Assembly (NCBI RefSeq): GCF_025947185.1
Contig: NZ_CP110001.1
Span: forward strand, 3,100,001-3,164,000
Direction: 5' to 3'
Length of the DNA: 64,000 nucleotides
DNA from: Flavobacterium sp. N2038
GTDB lineage: Bacteria > Bacteroidota > Bacteroidia > Flavobacteriales > Flavobacteriaceae
Shown here: positions 54,104 through 62,117 of the stretch, piece after piece
How the letters are laid out: each line of letters opens with the position of its first letter
Position numbering within the stretch: the stretch's first letter is position 1
Notes under the pieces: generated by a model
The model's input: only the letters and a program-made list of their open reading frames with translations
The model's database searches: none
What the model was told of the DNA's origin: nothing
Made by a program: the position numbers and the translations under genes

Positions 54104-54425
54104 AATCTCGCAAAGTCGCGAAGACGCTAAGTTTTTTTATACATTGTCAGGCTGAGCGAAGTCGAATTCCTGCAAAGTTTTTTGTTGCCTCCAGTTTTAA
54201 CTGGAGGGATTTATATTGAGCATAAAAAAGGCTTTAGCCAAAAATGCGAATTTTGGCTAAAGCCCTTTACGGTGACTTTATTTTTCCTCCAGTTAAAACT
54301 GGAGGCTATTTGATAAATTATAAAAACTTTGCGACTCTGCTACTTTGCGAGATTAAATCTTTATACAATACTTTGAAAAAAACTTTGCACGGCTTCTCCC
54401 GAAGCCTCGGGATCGCTCAGCCTGA
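54104..54425. repeat. Nested mosaic of inverted intergenic repeats
   Basis: The order along the plus strand is: A, AATCTCGCAAAGTCGCGAAG (54104); B, TGTCAGGCTGAGCG (54145); C, GCCTCCAGTTTTAACTGGAG (54187); central hairpin, AAGGCTTTAGCCAAAA facing TTTTGGCTAAAGCCCTT (54228-54267); C', TCCTCCAGTTAAAACTGGAG (54285); A', CTTTGCGACTCTGCTACTTT with GCGAGATT (54327-54353); B', GATCGCTCAGCCTGAC (54411-54425). Each outer element has a reversed partner on the other side of the hairpin. The 500-base gap 53976-54475 holds no gene; the 94-codon frame at 54244 is made of these repeats. Confidence 0.88.
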
Positions 54426-54475
54426 CAAAACAATTCAAAAAAACTTAGTGCCTTTGAGCCTTTGTGGCAAAAAAG

Positions 54476-55516
54476 CTAAGCAGGAATTTGCTGGCTCAAA
54501 CAATGTAATGTCCCGAATCCCCAGATAAAATCAATACAACTTATTCCGATTACTTCTCTATCAGGAAAACATTCTGATAATATATTTAAAGCCACACGAT
54601 CGTTGCTATCATTAAATGTTGGAACTAAAACACAATTATTCAAGATTAAGAAATTAGCATAACTTGCCGGTAATCTTAAATCTTCAAAATCTACTCGTTT
54701 TGGCATTGGCAATGCTACAACAACTGGCGATTTTCCGTTTTCTAATTTTGCATTTTGCAAACGTTTTAAATTATCCTGCAAAGGTTTATAATTAGAATCG
54801 TTTTTATCTGTTTCTACAATAGTTACGATAGTATCTTCATTTACAAATCGGCATAAATCGTCGATATGTCCGTGAGTATCATCTCCTTCAATTCCATCTC
54901 CTAACCAAATTACGTTAGTAACACCTAAATATTCTTTAAAAACTGCTTCGTAATCTTCTTTAGTAAATCCTGCATTTCGTACCTGAATTGTTGGATGCAT
55001 TAAACACTCCTCAGAAGTTAGTAAAGTTCCTTTTCCATTTACATCAATTGCTCCGCCCTCTACAATTACCGGTTTTCCTTTGTACATCACCTGTGTTAAA
55101 GGAACATCAATAAAATCAGCTATTTTACCCGGAACAAATTTATCCAACTGATAATTTTTATATTTCGCCCAACCATTAAAGTTAAAATTTAGCGCTTCTC
55201 TTTTCGATCCGTTTTTAACCACAATCGGTCCGGAATCACGCATCCAGCTTCTGTTTGTTTTATGGATAATAAATGAAACATTTTTAGTGTTCACACGGGC
55301 TCTTTCAAGCATTTCAGCTACTTTCTCTTTTAGCTTTTCATCGGCTACAACCAGGAAAACAGTTTCAAAAGTCGCTACTTTTTTTATAAATTCTACAAAA
55401 GCCCATTGAACTGCCTCGTATTTTCCGGGCCAATCGTTACCATTATGCGGAAAACACAAAACAATCCCTTGTTGTTTTTCCCATTCTGCTGGAAATCTTC
55501 TATTATTTGTTGACAT
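54476..55516 (-). CDS. aguA: Agmatine deiminase
   Basis: The 346-residue enzyme turns agmatine into N-carbamoylputrescine and ammonia in putrescine synthesis. Seen: FPAEWEKQQGIVLCFPHNGN, NRSWMRDSGPI (substrate-binding WxRDxGP), VIVEGGAIDVNGKG, GDDTHGHIDDLCRF (catalytic His and Asp), and the nucleophile Cys339 in GTLHCLSQQIPA at the C-terminus. A TATCTTTG box (55548-55541, minus) lies 25 bases upstream of the start codon. The partner amidase gene is 1.8 kb away with an unrelated gene between. Confidence 0.95.
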   Translation of the reverse strand: MSTNNRRFPAEWEKQQGIVLCFPHNGNDWPGKYEAVQWAFVEFIKKVATFETVFLVVADEKLKEKVAEMLERARVNTKNVSFIIHKTNRSWMRDSGPIVVKNGSKREALNFNFNGWAKYKNYQLDKFVPGKIADFIDVPLTQVMYKGKPVIVEGGAIDVNGKGTLLTSEECLMHPTIQVRNAGFTKEDYEAVFKEYLGVTNVIWLGDGIEGDDTHGHIDDLCRFVNEDTIVTIVETDKNDSNYKPLQDNLKRLQNAKLENGKSPVVVALPMPKRVDFEDLRLPASYANFLILNNCVLVPTFNDSNDRVALNILSECFPDREVIGISCIDFIWGFGTLHCLSQQIPA

Positions 55517-55701
55517 AAACTGGTTCTAATTTAGAAAGTGCAAAGATAAGCATTCGTTAGGATTATAAAACAACTGAATAAAATTCATATAAAATTTCAC
55601 AAAAAATATCCTGCAAAAATTAGTTAAAGATTAAATAATACCTGCTTAATATACCGCTAAGTTATGCGAATTACTTTTGGCAAAACTAAAAACTAATAAA
55701 A

Positions 55702-57222
55702 ATGAAAAAACTAACCATCTCATTATTAACAGCACTTTTAATTTTGACAAGCTGTAATAACGACGAAAAATCTAATAATGAACAAGAAGACCTTACGGCG
55801 AATGAAAATCCGGCAACTTTTAAAGAAATTGGTTCTATAACTATTGGCGGTGAAGCTGCAGCAGAAATTTCTGCTTATTGCGAAAAAACAAAAAAATTAT
55901 TCACAGTAAATAATAGTGGAGTAAATCAAATTGATGTAATTGATTTAACTGACCCAACAAAACCTGCTAAAATTGGCAAAATTGATTTAACAGCTTATGA
56001 AGGTGCATCAAACAGTGTTTCTGTTTATGATGGAAAACTGGCCGTTGCCTTAGAATCTACTGTAAACAAACAAGGAAACGGTAAAGTTGTTGTTTTTAAC
56101 ACTACTGATTATAGCTTAATTAAACAAGTTACAGTTGGTGCTTTACCGGATATGATTACTTTTTCTCCTGACGGAAAATTTATTATGACTGCCAATGAAG
56201 GTGAACCAAATACCGATTATTCACAAGATCCAAACGGAACAATTTCAATTATCGAAACAAGTACTTATGCTGTAACAACATTAGATTTCAGTTCTTTCAG
56301 TGGTCAGGCTACAACTTTAGCAAAAGACGGATTCAGAATTTCTAAAGTTGCGAAAAGCTTTGCTCAGGATATTGAGCCAGAATACATTACTATTTCTGAT
56401 GATTCTAAAACTGCATGGGTAACTTTACAAGAAAATAATGGCGTTGCAAAAGTAGATTTGACTTCTAAAACCATCACTGCTATTTATCCTTTAGGTTTAA
56501 AAGATTATAATACTACAGAAAATGCTATTGATGTGAGTGATCTTGATGACAAAATTGCTTTCAATCCATGGAAAGTAAAAGGAATGTATATGCCAGATGC
56601 AATCGGTCATTTTTCTGCTAACAATGTTCCTTACTTTGTTACCGCAAATGAAGGTGATGCAAGAGAATATACAGCTAATACTGACATCAAACGTATGAAA
56701 AGCTTTAAACTTGACGCAACCGTTTTTCCTGATGCTGCGAATTTAAAACTGGACAATATTTTAGGACGATTAAATCTTGTTGCAGATATGGGCGATACTG
56801 ACGGCGACGGAGATTTAGACCAAATAGTAAGTTTTGGAGCGCGTTCTTTCTCTATCTGGAATGGAAATACAGGGAAAATTGTTTATGACAGCAAAAATGA
56901 TGTTGACAGAAAAACAAATGAATTAGGAACTTATGATGACAAACGCAGTGATGATAAAGGTTCTGAGCCAGAAGCGGTGGTTGTTGCTAAAATGGGAAAT
57001 CAGAATATTTTATTTGTGGGACTAGAACGATCTGATGCATTTATGACTTATGATGTTACAAATCCTGCTTCTCCACAATATTTACAAACTGTAAAAACAG
57101 GTGATGCTCCAGAAGGAATTTTATTCATTCCAGCTTCTAAAAGTCCAACAAAAAGAAGTTTGCTAGTGGTTAGCAGTGAAGGTGACGGAACTATAAAAAT
57201 ATATCAGCCGGATTTAAAATAA
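55702..57222 (+). CDS. Choice-of-anchor I family lipoprotein (beta-propeller)
   Basis: The 506-residue protein has a lipoprotein signal (LILTSC, Cys18) followed by acidic residues, as in surface-exposed Bacteroidota lipoproteins. Propeller-like repeats belong to the choice-of-anchor I domain: VNQIDVIDLTDPTKPAKIGK, DMITFSPDGKFIMTANEGEP, EPEYITISDDSKTAWVTLQE, DMGDTDGDGDLDQIVSFGAR and GDAPEGILFIPA. The DTDGDGDLD loop should bind calcium. Related proteins are annotated as phytase- or alkaline phosphatase-associated, but no phosphatase residues are evident. It is inserted between aguA and aguB on the opposite strand. Confidence 0.87.
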   Translation: MKKLTISLLTALLILTSCNNDEKSNNEQEDLTANENPATFKEIGSITIGGEAAAEISAYCEKTKKLFTVNNSGVNQIDVIDLTDPTKPAKIGKIDLTAYEGASNSVSVYDGKLAVALESTVNKQGNGKVVVFNTTDYSLIKQVTVGALPDMITFSPDGKFIMTANEGEPNTDYSQDPNGTISIIETSTYAVTTLDFSSFSGQATTLAKDGFRISKVAKSFAQDIEPEYITISDDSKTAWVTLQENNGVAKVDLTSKTITAIYPLGLKDYNTTENAIDVSDLDDKIAFNPWKVKGMYMPDAIGHFSANNVPYFVTANEGDAREYTANTDIKRMKSFKLDATVFPDAANLKLDNILGRLNLVADMGDTDGDGDLDQIVSFGARSFSIWNGNTGKIVYDSKNDVDRKTNELGTYDDKRSDDKGSEPEAVVVAKMGNQNILFVGLERSDAFMTYDVTNPASPQYLQTVKTGDAPEGILFIPASKSPTKRSLLVVSSEGDGTIKIYQPDLK

Positions 57223-57240
57223 ACGGTATTTTAAATATTA

Positions 57241-57277
57241 AAAAAAGCGGTTTCAAATTATTGAAGCCGCTTTTTTA
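57241..57277. terminator. Bidirectional terminator
   Basis: AAAAAAGCGGTTTCA (57241-57255) pairs with TGAAGCCGCTTTTTT (57262-57276) with one G-T pair. It serves the lipoprotein gene and the converging aguB. Confidence 0.9.
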
Positions 57278-57299
57278 CTTTATATCAAGATAAACTTAA

Positions 57300-58190
57300 T
57301 TATCTATCGATTGCTCTTTTTGTAATATCACCAAAGGCATCAATTCTTCTGTCTCTGAAGAATGGCCAGTTCTGACGAACATTTTCCTGTAAGTCTAGAT
57401 CAACTTCGGCAATTAAGATTTCTTCTTTATCGTGAGAAGCCTGAGCTAAAATCTCTCCTTGTGGGCCAGCGATGAAAGAAGCTCCCCAAAACTGAATTCC
57501 TTCTGTTCCTTCAATATATTTTTCAAGACCAATTCTATTAGCAGCTGCAACGAAAACACCATTTGCAACGGCATGACCTTTCATTACATTCATCCACGCT
57601 CCATATTGGTTTTCTCCGTATTGCTCTTTTTCTTTCGGATGCCATCCAATTGCTGTTGGGTAAAATAATACCTCAGCACCTTTTAAAGCTGTAATACGTG
57701 CTGCTTCCGGATACCATTGATCCCAACAAATAAGTGTTCCAACTGTTCCTTTTTTAGTTTCGATTGCCTGAAAACCTAAATCACCCGGAGTAAAATAGAA
57801 TTTTTCATAGAAATGCGGATCGTCCGGAATGTGCATTTTACGGTATAAACCAGCTTCTGTACCATCTGTATCGATGATATAAGCACTATTGTGGTAAATT
57901 CCAGCCATTCTTTTTTCGAAGAAAGGAACAATAATAACTACTCCTAATTCTTTTGCCAATTCGCTGAAAGCAACAAATGAAGTACTGTAAAGCGGTTCTG
58001 CTAATGCAAAATTATCTACATCTTCGCTTTGGCAGAAATAATGACTGCTATATAATTCCGGAAGTAAGATAACTTCTGCTCCCTGACTTGCAGCGTCTCT
58101 TACCCAGCTGATACATTTTTTTAGATTGTTTTCGGCAACATCATTCAGATTTAACTGAATAACCGATATTTTATATTTTCTTTTCGGCAT
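57300..58190 (-). CDS. aguB: N-carbamoylputrescine amidohydrolase
   Basis: The 296-residue nitrilase-superfamily enzyme hydrolyses N-carbamoylputrescine to putrescine. The triad is Glu45 (LLPELYSSHY), Lys118 (YRKMHIPDDP) and Cys155 (LICWDQWYPEAAR). Start at MPKRKYK (58190) is preferred; the seven extra residues of the longer frame are not family-like. It completes the two-step agmatine route started by AguA. Each gene has its own transcription unit here. Confidence 0.95.
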   Translation of the reverse strand: MPKRKYKISVIQLNLNDVAENNLKKCISWVRDAASQGAEVILLPELYSSHYFCQSEDVDNFALAEPLYSTSFVAFSELAKELGVVIIVPFFEKRMAGIYHNSAYIIDTDGTEAGLYRKMHIPDDPHFYEKFYFTPGDLGFQAIETKKGTVGTLICWDQWYPEAARITALKGAEVLFYPTAIGWHPKEKEQYGENQYGAWMNVMKGHAVANGVFVAAANRIGLEKYIEGTEGIQFWGASFIAGPQGEILAQASHDKEEILIAEVDLDLQENVRQNWPFFRDRRIDAFGDITKRAIDR

Positions 58191-58371
58191 GACATAAAAT
58201 TTAGAGTGCAAAAATAATACTTTTTAAAGGAATGGCAAAGTCAATAACTTTTATATAACATCGAATAAAACATGGAAAATAATTAAATTAAAAAAACCAT
58301 TTCACATCAGCTTAATACTAAACTTCCGCAAAATGGCTTTCAACCTAAAAAAATATCAACTAAGAGGGTTG

Positions 58372-58782
58372 TTATTCAATAACTACTTTTTGAGTTACAA
58401 ATTCAGTTTCTGATTTTTTGAATTTGATTTCGAAAGTTCCTTTTTCAGTTGCTTTAAATTTGTAAACTGTCTTTTTAGGATCTGGTACCTGTTGTGTACA
58501 AAGTTCTGACGGGTATTTTGCTTCAACTTGCAATCCTTTTACTTCGCCAATTTTAGTTTCAGAAATTTTATCAAATTCTCCACAAGCATTATCTACAAGA
58601 AAAGTTACATCATAACTTAATTCATCATTTACTTTTCCAGTTTCCGGTCCTTTGATTTCTGTTACAAATGCAACTTTTGTTTTTATGGGAGCAACTGCTT
58701 TATCATCATCGTTACTGCATGAAATTAATACTGTAGATAAAAATAATACTACTAAAACTGATTTTAATTTAAAACTTTTCAT
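58372..58782 (-). CDS. Small lipoprotein of unknown function
   Basis: The 136-residue lipoprotein has a signal ending at Cys22 (VLISCSNDDDK), with three Asp after the Cys region, fitting the Bacteroidota surface-lipoprotein export signal. The mature part is a single beta-sandwich-like domain (NDELSYDVTFLVDNACGEFD, then TVYKFKATEKGTFEIKFKKS) and has two further cysteines that could pair. I recognise no family. Genes like it occur as single units in flavobacteria. Confidence 0.75.
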   Translation of the reverse strand: MKSFKLKSVLVVLFLSTVLISCSNDDDKAVAPIKTKVAFVTEIKGPETGKVNDELSYDVTFLVDNACGEFDKISETKIGEVKGLQVEAKYPSELCTQQVPDPKKTVYKFKATEKGTFEIKFKKSETEFVTQKVVIE

Positions 58783-59072
58783 ATAAAATAATAATTAATT
58801 GTTAATTACTATGAAGACGCGATAGAGTTGCGATGGTTGCTTTTTAAAAATGTTAATTATTTCACCAAAACCATTAAACACCTGAAATTAAGAAACTTAT
58901 TAAATAAAAATAATTTTAAAAAGAACCGTAATTTCTTATGAAAAACATATTTTATCATACAACCATTATAGCATTAGCATCCTTTTTCCCGCTCTTTTAG
59001 CACTAAAAAGACAGAGTACCAAGAGCTACCGGAAAGGGACTAAAAATGCAATAAAACCAGATTTTTTTTGCA

Positions 59073-59103
59073 AAAAAAACACCAGCCTTTCGGACTGGTG
59101 TTT
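59073..59103 (-). terminator. Terminator of the DUF808 gene
   Basis: AAACACCAG (59077-59085) pairs with CTGGTGTTT (59095-59103) over a compact CCTTTCGGA loop. On the minus strand it ends in a T run. The gap 58783-59124 otherwise has only a 20-codon signal-peptide-like frame at 58938 without a continuation. Confidence 0.85.
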
Positions 59104-59124
59104 GTAATTTATATGAAGTAATAT

Positions 59125-60015
59125 TTAAAGTGCCGGTTCTTTCTTTTTAAATATCAGTTTGAAGAGATTTACAAATCCCAAAACCACAAATCCTAATACC
59201 AAACCTGCTACAAATTCTTTTATTATTGATGGGATGTTTATCTCGGCTGCTAAATGATGGAAATATGGAATATAATGCACGAAGATACCTCCGGCCACTA
59301 AAATTAAAGCTATTGTACCAATTACGGTTAAACTTTTAATAACCAACGGAAGAGCTTTTACCAAAATATTCCCAATGAATTTTGAGATACTTTTTTCTTT
59401 TTTACTAAACTTAATAAGTTTATAACCTGCTTCATCCATTCTCACAATAAGCGCAACAATACCATATACACCAATAGTTGCAATTAGTGCAATAATAGAA
59501 GTTACGATTATTTGTTGTGTTATAGGCTGTCCAATAACGGTCCCTAAAGCTATAATTACAATCTCTACAGATAATATAAAATCAGTTACAATTGCCGATT
59601 TTATTTTTCCTTTTTCAGCTTCCAGAATTTGTTCTTCTGTCATAACATCTTCTGTTATTCCCTGAGATTCTTCATGTTTGTGCGGAAAAATAAATTCATA
59701 TATTTTTTCAGCTCCTTCGTAAGCTAAAAACAATCCTCCTAATACTAAAATTACGATTATCGCTACTGGAAAAAATGCGCTTAATAAAAAAGCTATTGGC
59801 AAAATAATGATTTTGTTAAGAAGTGATCCTTTACTAATTGCCCACAATACCGGAAGCTCTCTTGATGATGCAAAACCCGAAGCTTTTTCTGCATTTACCG
59901 CCAAATCATCACCTAGAATTCCAGCTGTTTTTTTTGCTGCAACTTTACTCATTACTGCAACATCATCCATAATTGCTGCTATATCATCTAATAGAACGAA
60001 AAAACCTGAAGCCAT
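59125..60015 (-). CDS. DUF808 family inner-membrane protein (YedI-like)
   Basis: The 296-residue protein starts MASGFFVLLDDIAAIMDDVA, then AAKKTAGILGDDLAVNAEKA, the hallmark of DUF808. Five or six membrane helices (for example IIILPIAFLLSAFFPVAIIV and GFVVLGFVNLFKL) and a GDP/Glu-rich cytoplasmic loop (GITEDVMTEEQILEAEKGK) follow. The family function is unknown; it is widespread and often stress-linked. It has its own terminator. Confidence 0.93.
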   Translation of the reverse strand: MASGFFVLLDDIAAIMDDVAVMSKVAAKKTAGILGDDLAVNAEKASGFASSRELPVLWAISKGSLLNKIIILPIAFLLSAFFPVAIIVILVLGGLFLAYEGAEKIYEFIFPHKHEESQGITEDVMTEEQILEAEKGKIKSAIVTDFILSVEIVIIALGTVIGQPITQQIIVTSIIALIATIGVYGIVALIVRMDEAGYKLIKFSKKEKSISKFIGNILVKALPLVIKSLTVIGTIALILVAGGIFVHYIPYFHHLAAEINIPSIIKEFVAGLVLGFVVLGFVNLFKLIFKKKEPAL

Positions 60016-60123
60016 TTTTTAAATTTATTTTTAGTGATGCGAATCTAGACATTTTGCCTTAATCTTCCCAATAATATTACATCAAAATTTGTCTTTTTAT
60101 CCCTAATTTTCTGTAAATAGATT

Positions 60124-60243
60124 TTAGCTGCATTGACCTAGAAGAACCCACAGGATTACAAAAACTATAATAGTCCCAAAGCATCCTCCTCCTAATTTTT
60201 TAGCTCCGTAGCCTGCCAATAACCCTCTAAATATGTTATTCAT
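60124..60243 (-). CDS. 39-residue glycine-rich membrane peptide
   Basis: A short frame begins at the ATG at 60243: MNNIFRGLLAGYGAKKLGGG, then CFGTIIVFVILWVLLGQCS. A Gly/Lys-rich amphipathic start (GYGAKKLGGG) leads into a single hydrophobic helix. The pattern looks like a conserved flavobacterial micro-protein (the AGYGAKKLGGGC motif), but I cannot name a family. It sits in the 390-base gap upstream of DUF808 on the same strand. Two cysteines (21 and 38) flank the helix. Confidence 0.65.
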   Translation of the reverse strand: MNNIFRGLLAGYGAKKLGGGCFGTIIVFVILWVLLGQCS

Positions 60244-60355
60244 GATTTTAAATTTTAATTAATAATTTGCTGATTTTTACTTGTTTAAAATTGAACATTT
60301 TTTTTAACCTAATTATTATATGAATTGAGTAAAAAGTTTCAGAATTTAAGGATAT

Positions 60356-60387
60356 AAAAAAGCATCAGCGGTCTACTGATGCTTTTT
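60356..60387 (-). terminator. Terminator of the secreted pair
   Basis: AAAAAGCATCAG (60357-60368) pairs perfectly with CTGATGCTTTTT (60376-60387) over a 7-base loop, 18 bases past the stop codon. Confidence 0.88.
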
Positions 60388-60405
60388 AAATATTGCATTT
60401 TTAAA

Positions 60406-61446
60406 TTAATCTACCGTGACACTGTTACCTCTGGTTAATAAAGTTGCTTTATCAATAATCCCTTGTCCTGTTGGAGGAGCTGGAGGAGTTTGACCCTGCA
60501 ACTGAATAAAATTTCCTGATGATGGTGTAATATTTAATAATTTATTTAAAATCGAATTAACCTGAGAGCTCGGAAGCCCATTATTGTTAAAGTTTAGACT
60601 TGTTTGAGAGTTATAAACTTTTGCAAGCATCGGAAAATCAATTGAACTAAGAGATGTATTGTAGGTAAAATAAATACCCTTGGTTTTAGTTAGTGCAGGA
60701 AAAGAAATAGACTTCAAAGATGAATTGTTCATAATACTAATCTCATACCCATGCATTACATTGAATACAGGAAACACAAGTGAACTTAATTTTTCGTTGT
60801 TTTCAATTTCTAAATCACCATAAACTTCAATAAGATTATCTACTTTTAGGGAAGTCAGTTTTAGATTATCCATTACAGTAAAATTGATTAAACTCTTTAC
60901 AGCGCTCAAATCTAAGGTTGTTAAGTTTGTTGTATTCGTAACATAAATGTTTTCTGTATAAGAACCTAATTGCGCTTGTATTTGTGCTGCTGCATCTGCA
61001 TCTGTAATATCGCCTGTCAATATAACACTAGTTTTTCCCTTATTTACAGTACCTCCAGCATATAATGCATACGGAACGCTTAAAAGCTGGCTTGTCCCGC
61101 TAATGGTGTAATTGCTTCCTCCAGTTGGATCAATTTCTGTTTTAATAAAATGCGATCCTGCACCCCAGTCTATCGATGCAAAAGTTCCGGTAGTTGCTGC
61201 TCCGCCACCTATTTCTATTGTTGCTAATCCGTTGCTGTTTGTTGTTATGGTTTGTGTTTCTGCGTACGAAGCTGTCCCCGTCGCCGAACCTAATAATATA
61301 CTGGTTTTTATACTTACTAAAGTATTCGCTACCAACGTTCCGTCTGCTTTGCGAATAACAGACTGGTAATTCATTTTTTGAGGAGCTTGTGCAAATAAAA
61401 TGCTGAAAGAACTTAGTAATAGTAATGCGAGAGTAATTTTTTTCAT
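60406..61446 (-). CDS. Secreted protein with leucine-rich (receptor-L-like) repeats
   Basis: The 346-residue protein has a signal peptide (cut after LFA before QAPQK). An N-terminal beta domain common in Bacteroidota exported proteins follows (QKMNYQSVIRKADGTLV, TEIDPTGGSNYTISG, SQLLSVPYALYA, up to residue 130). A C-terminal region of solenoid repeats comes next: LTTLDLSAVKSLINFTVM, LTSLKVDNLIEVYGDLEI, LKSISFPALTKTKGIYFTY. These resemble receptor-L/BspA-like repeats of about 23 residues. It lies 21 bases downstream of the T9SS-sorted gene on the same strand. It has no sorting domain of its own. Confidence 0.8.
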   Translation of the reverse strand: MKKITLALLLLSSFSILFAQAPQKMNYQSVIRKADGTLVANTLVSIKTSILLGSATGTASYAETQTITTNSNGLATIEIGGGAATTGTFASIDWGAGSHFIKTEIDPTGGSNYTISGTSQLLSVPYALYAGGTVNKGKTSVILTGDITDADAAAQIQAQLGSYTENIYVTNTTNLTTLDLSAVKSLINFTVMDNLKLTSLKVDNLIEVYGDLEIENNEKLSSLVFPVFNVMHGYEISIMNNSSLKSISFPALTKTKGIYFTYNTSLSSIDFPMLAKVYNSQTSLNFNNNGLPSSQVNSILNKLLNITPSSGNFIQLQGQTPPAPPTGQGIIDKATLLTRGNSVTVD

Positions 61447-61467
61447 ATATTTTCTACTGTTTAATCT

Positions 61468-61959
61468 TTATTTTTTAATGATTTTAAACGTTTTTATGTT
61501 TTTGGCATTGTCATTTACTTTCAGAAAATAAATTCCCTGGTTTAATCCCTGCATTGACACTGTTGTTTCTGAGGATACAATTTTTAGATTCTGTGACGCT
61601 ACTCTTCCATTAATATCAAACAAACAACATGATAGATTATCAAATTTGTGATCAGTAACTACTAAATTGAGATTATCAGTTGCAGGATTTGGATAAGCAG
61701 ACATTACAAGATTAATTGCGCTAAATTCATCTTTACCTAGTGTCGCTATTTCATAAGGCTGCTGAATCCCCTCTATAGCATATCGTTGATTCCCTGCTAA
61801 ACTGGTATATACTATTTGTCCAACAGAAAAAGTAGATGTGCCTCCTGGCCCTGAAGAACTTCCGCCAGCCGCCACAATACTTTCCTGAGCATAGGTACTG
61901 CTCATACATAAAACACTAATGATAAGTGAATTTAAAAAAATTCGTTGGTTTCCTTTCAT
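61468..61959 (-). CDS. Small T9SS type A sorting-domain protein
   Basis: The 163-residue exported protein has a signal peptide (cut after TYA before QESIV). A short beta domain (SGPGGTSTFSVGQIVYTSLA, then IEGIQQPYEI) common before T9SS signals follows, then the C-terminal sorting domain of about 75 residues: MSAYPNPATDNLNLVV, LFDINGR, MQGLNQGIYFLKVND, and the basic end TFKIIKK. It should cross the outer membrane through the type IX system and be attached or released. The passenger is tiny. The next gene is the receptor-L-like protein. Confidence 0.9.
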   Translation of the reverse strand: MKGNQRIFLNSLIISVLCMSSTYAQESIVAAGGSSSGPGGTSTFSVGQIVYTSLAGNQRYAIEGIQQPYEIATLGKDEFSAINLVMSAYPNPATDNLNLVVTDHKFDNLSCCLFDINGRVASQNLKIVSSETTVSMQGLNQGIYFLKVNDNAKNIKTFKIIKK

Positions 61960-62046
61960 ATATTTGATTTAATTGTTAATTACTCAAATATATAATAATT
62001 CTGACGTAAAATATTATTAAAAAAATGAAAGTTATATTTTTCTACA

Positions 62047-62078
62047 TAAAAAAACACCAACATTTCTGCTGGTGTTTT
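62047..62078 (-). terminator. clpB terminator
   Basis: AAAACACCA (62051-62059) pairs with TGGTGTTTT (62070-62078) around a 10-base loop. The A run to the left forms the U tract on the minus strand, 40 bases past the clpB stop. Confidence 0.8.
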
Positions 62079-62117
62079 CTAACTTTAAAAATATATTACT
62101 GCATTTAGGTTTATAAA

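Noticed and set aside
54244..54528. 94-codon frame between fahA and aguA
   Set aside because: It is composed of the inverted repeat mosaic and the end of aguA read backwards, with no protein family match.
58938..59000. 20-codon frame resembling a signal peptide
   Set aside because: It stops before any mature protein and has no continuation in another frame. Support is too weak to list as a gene.
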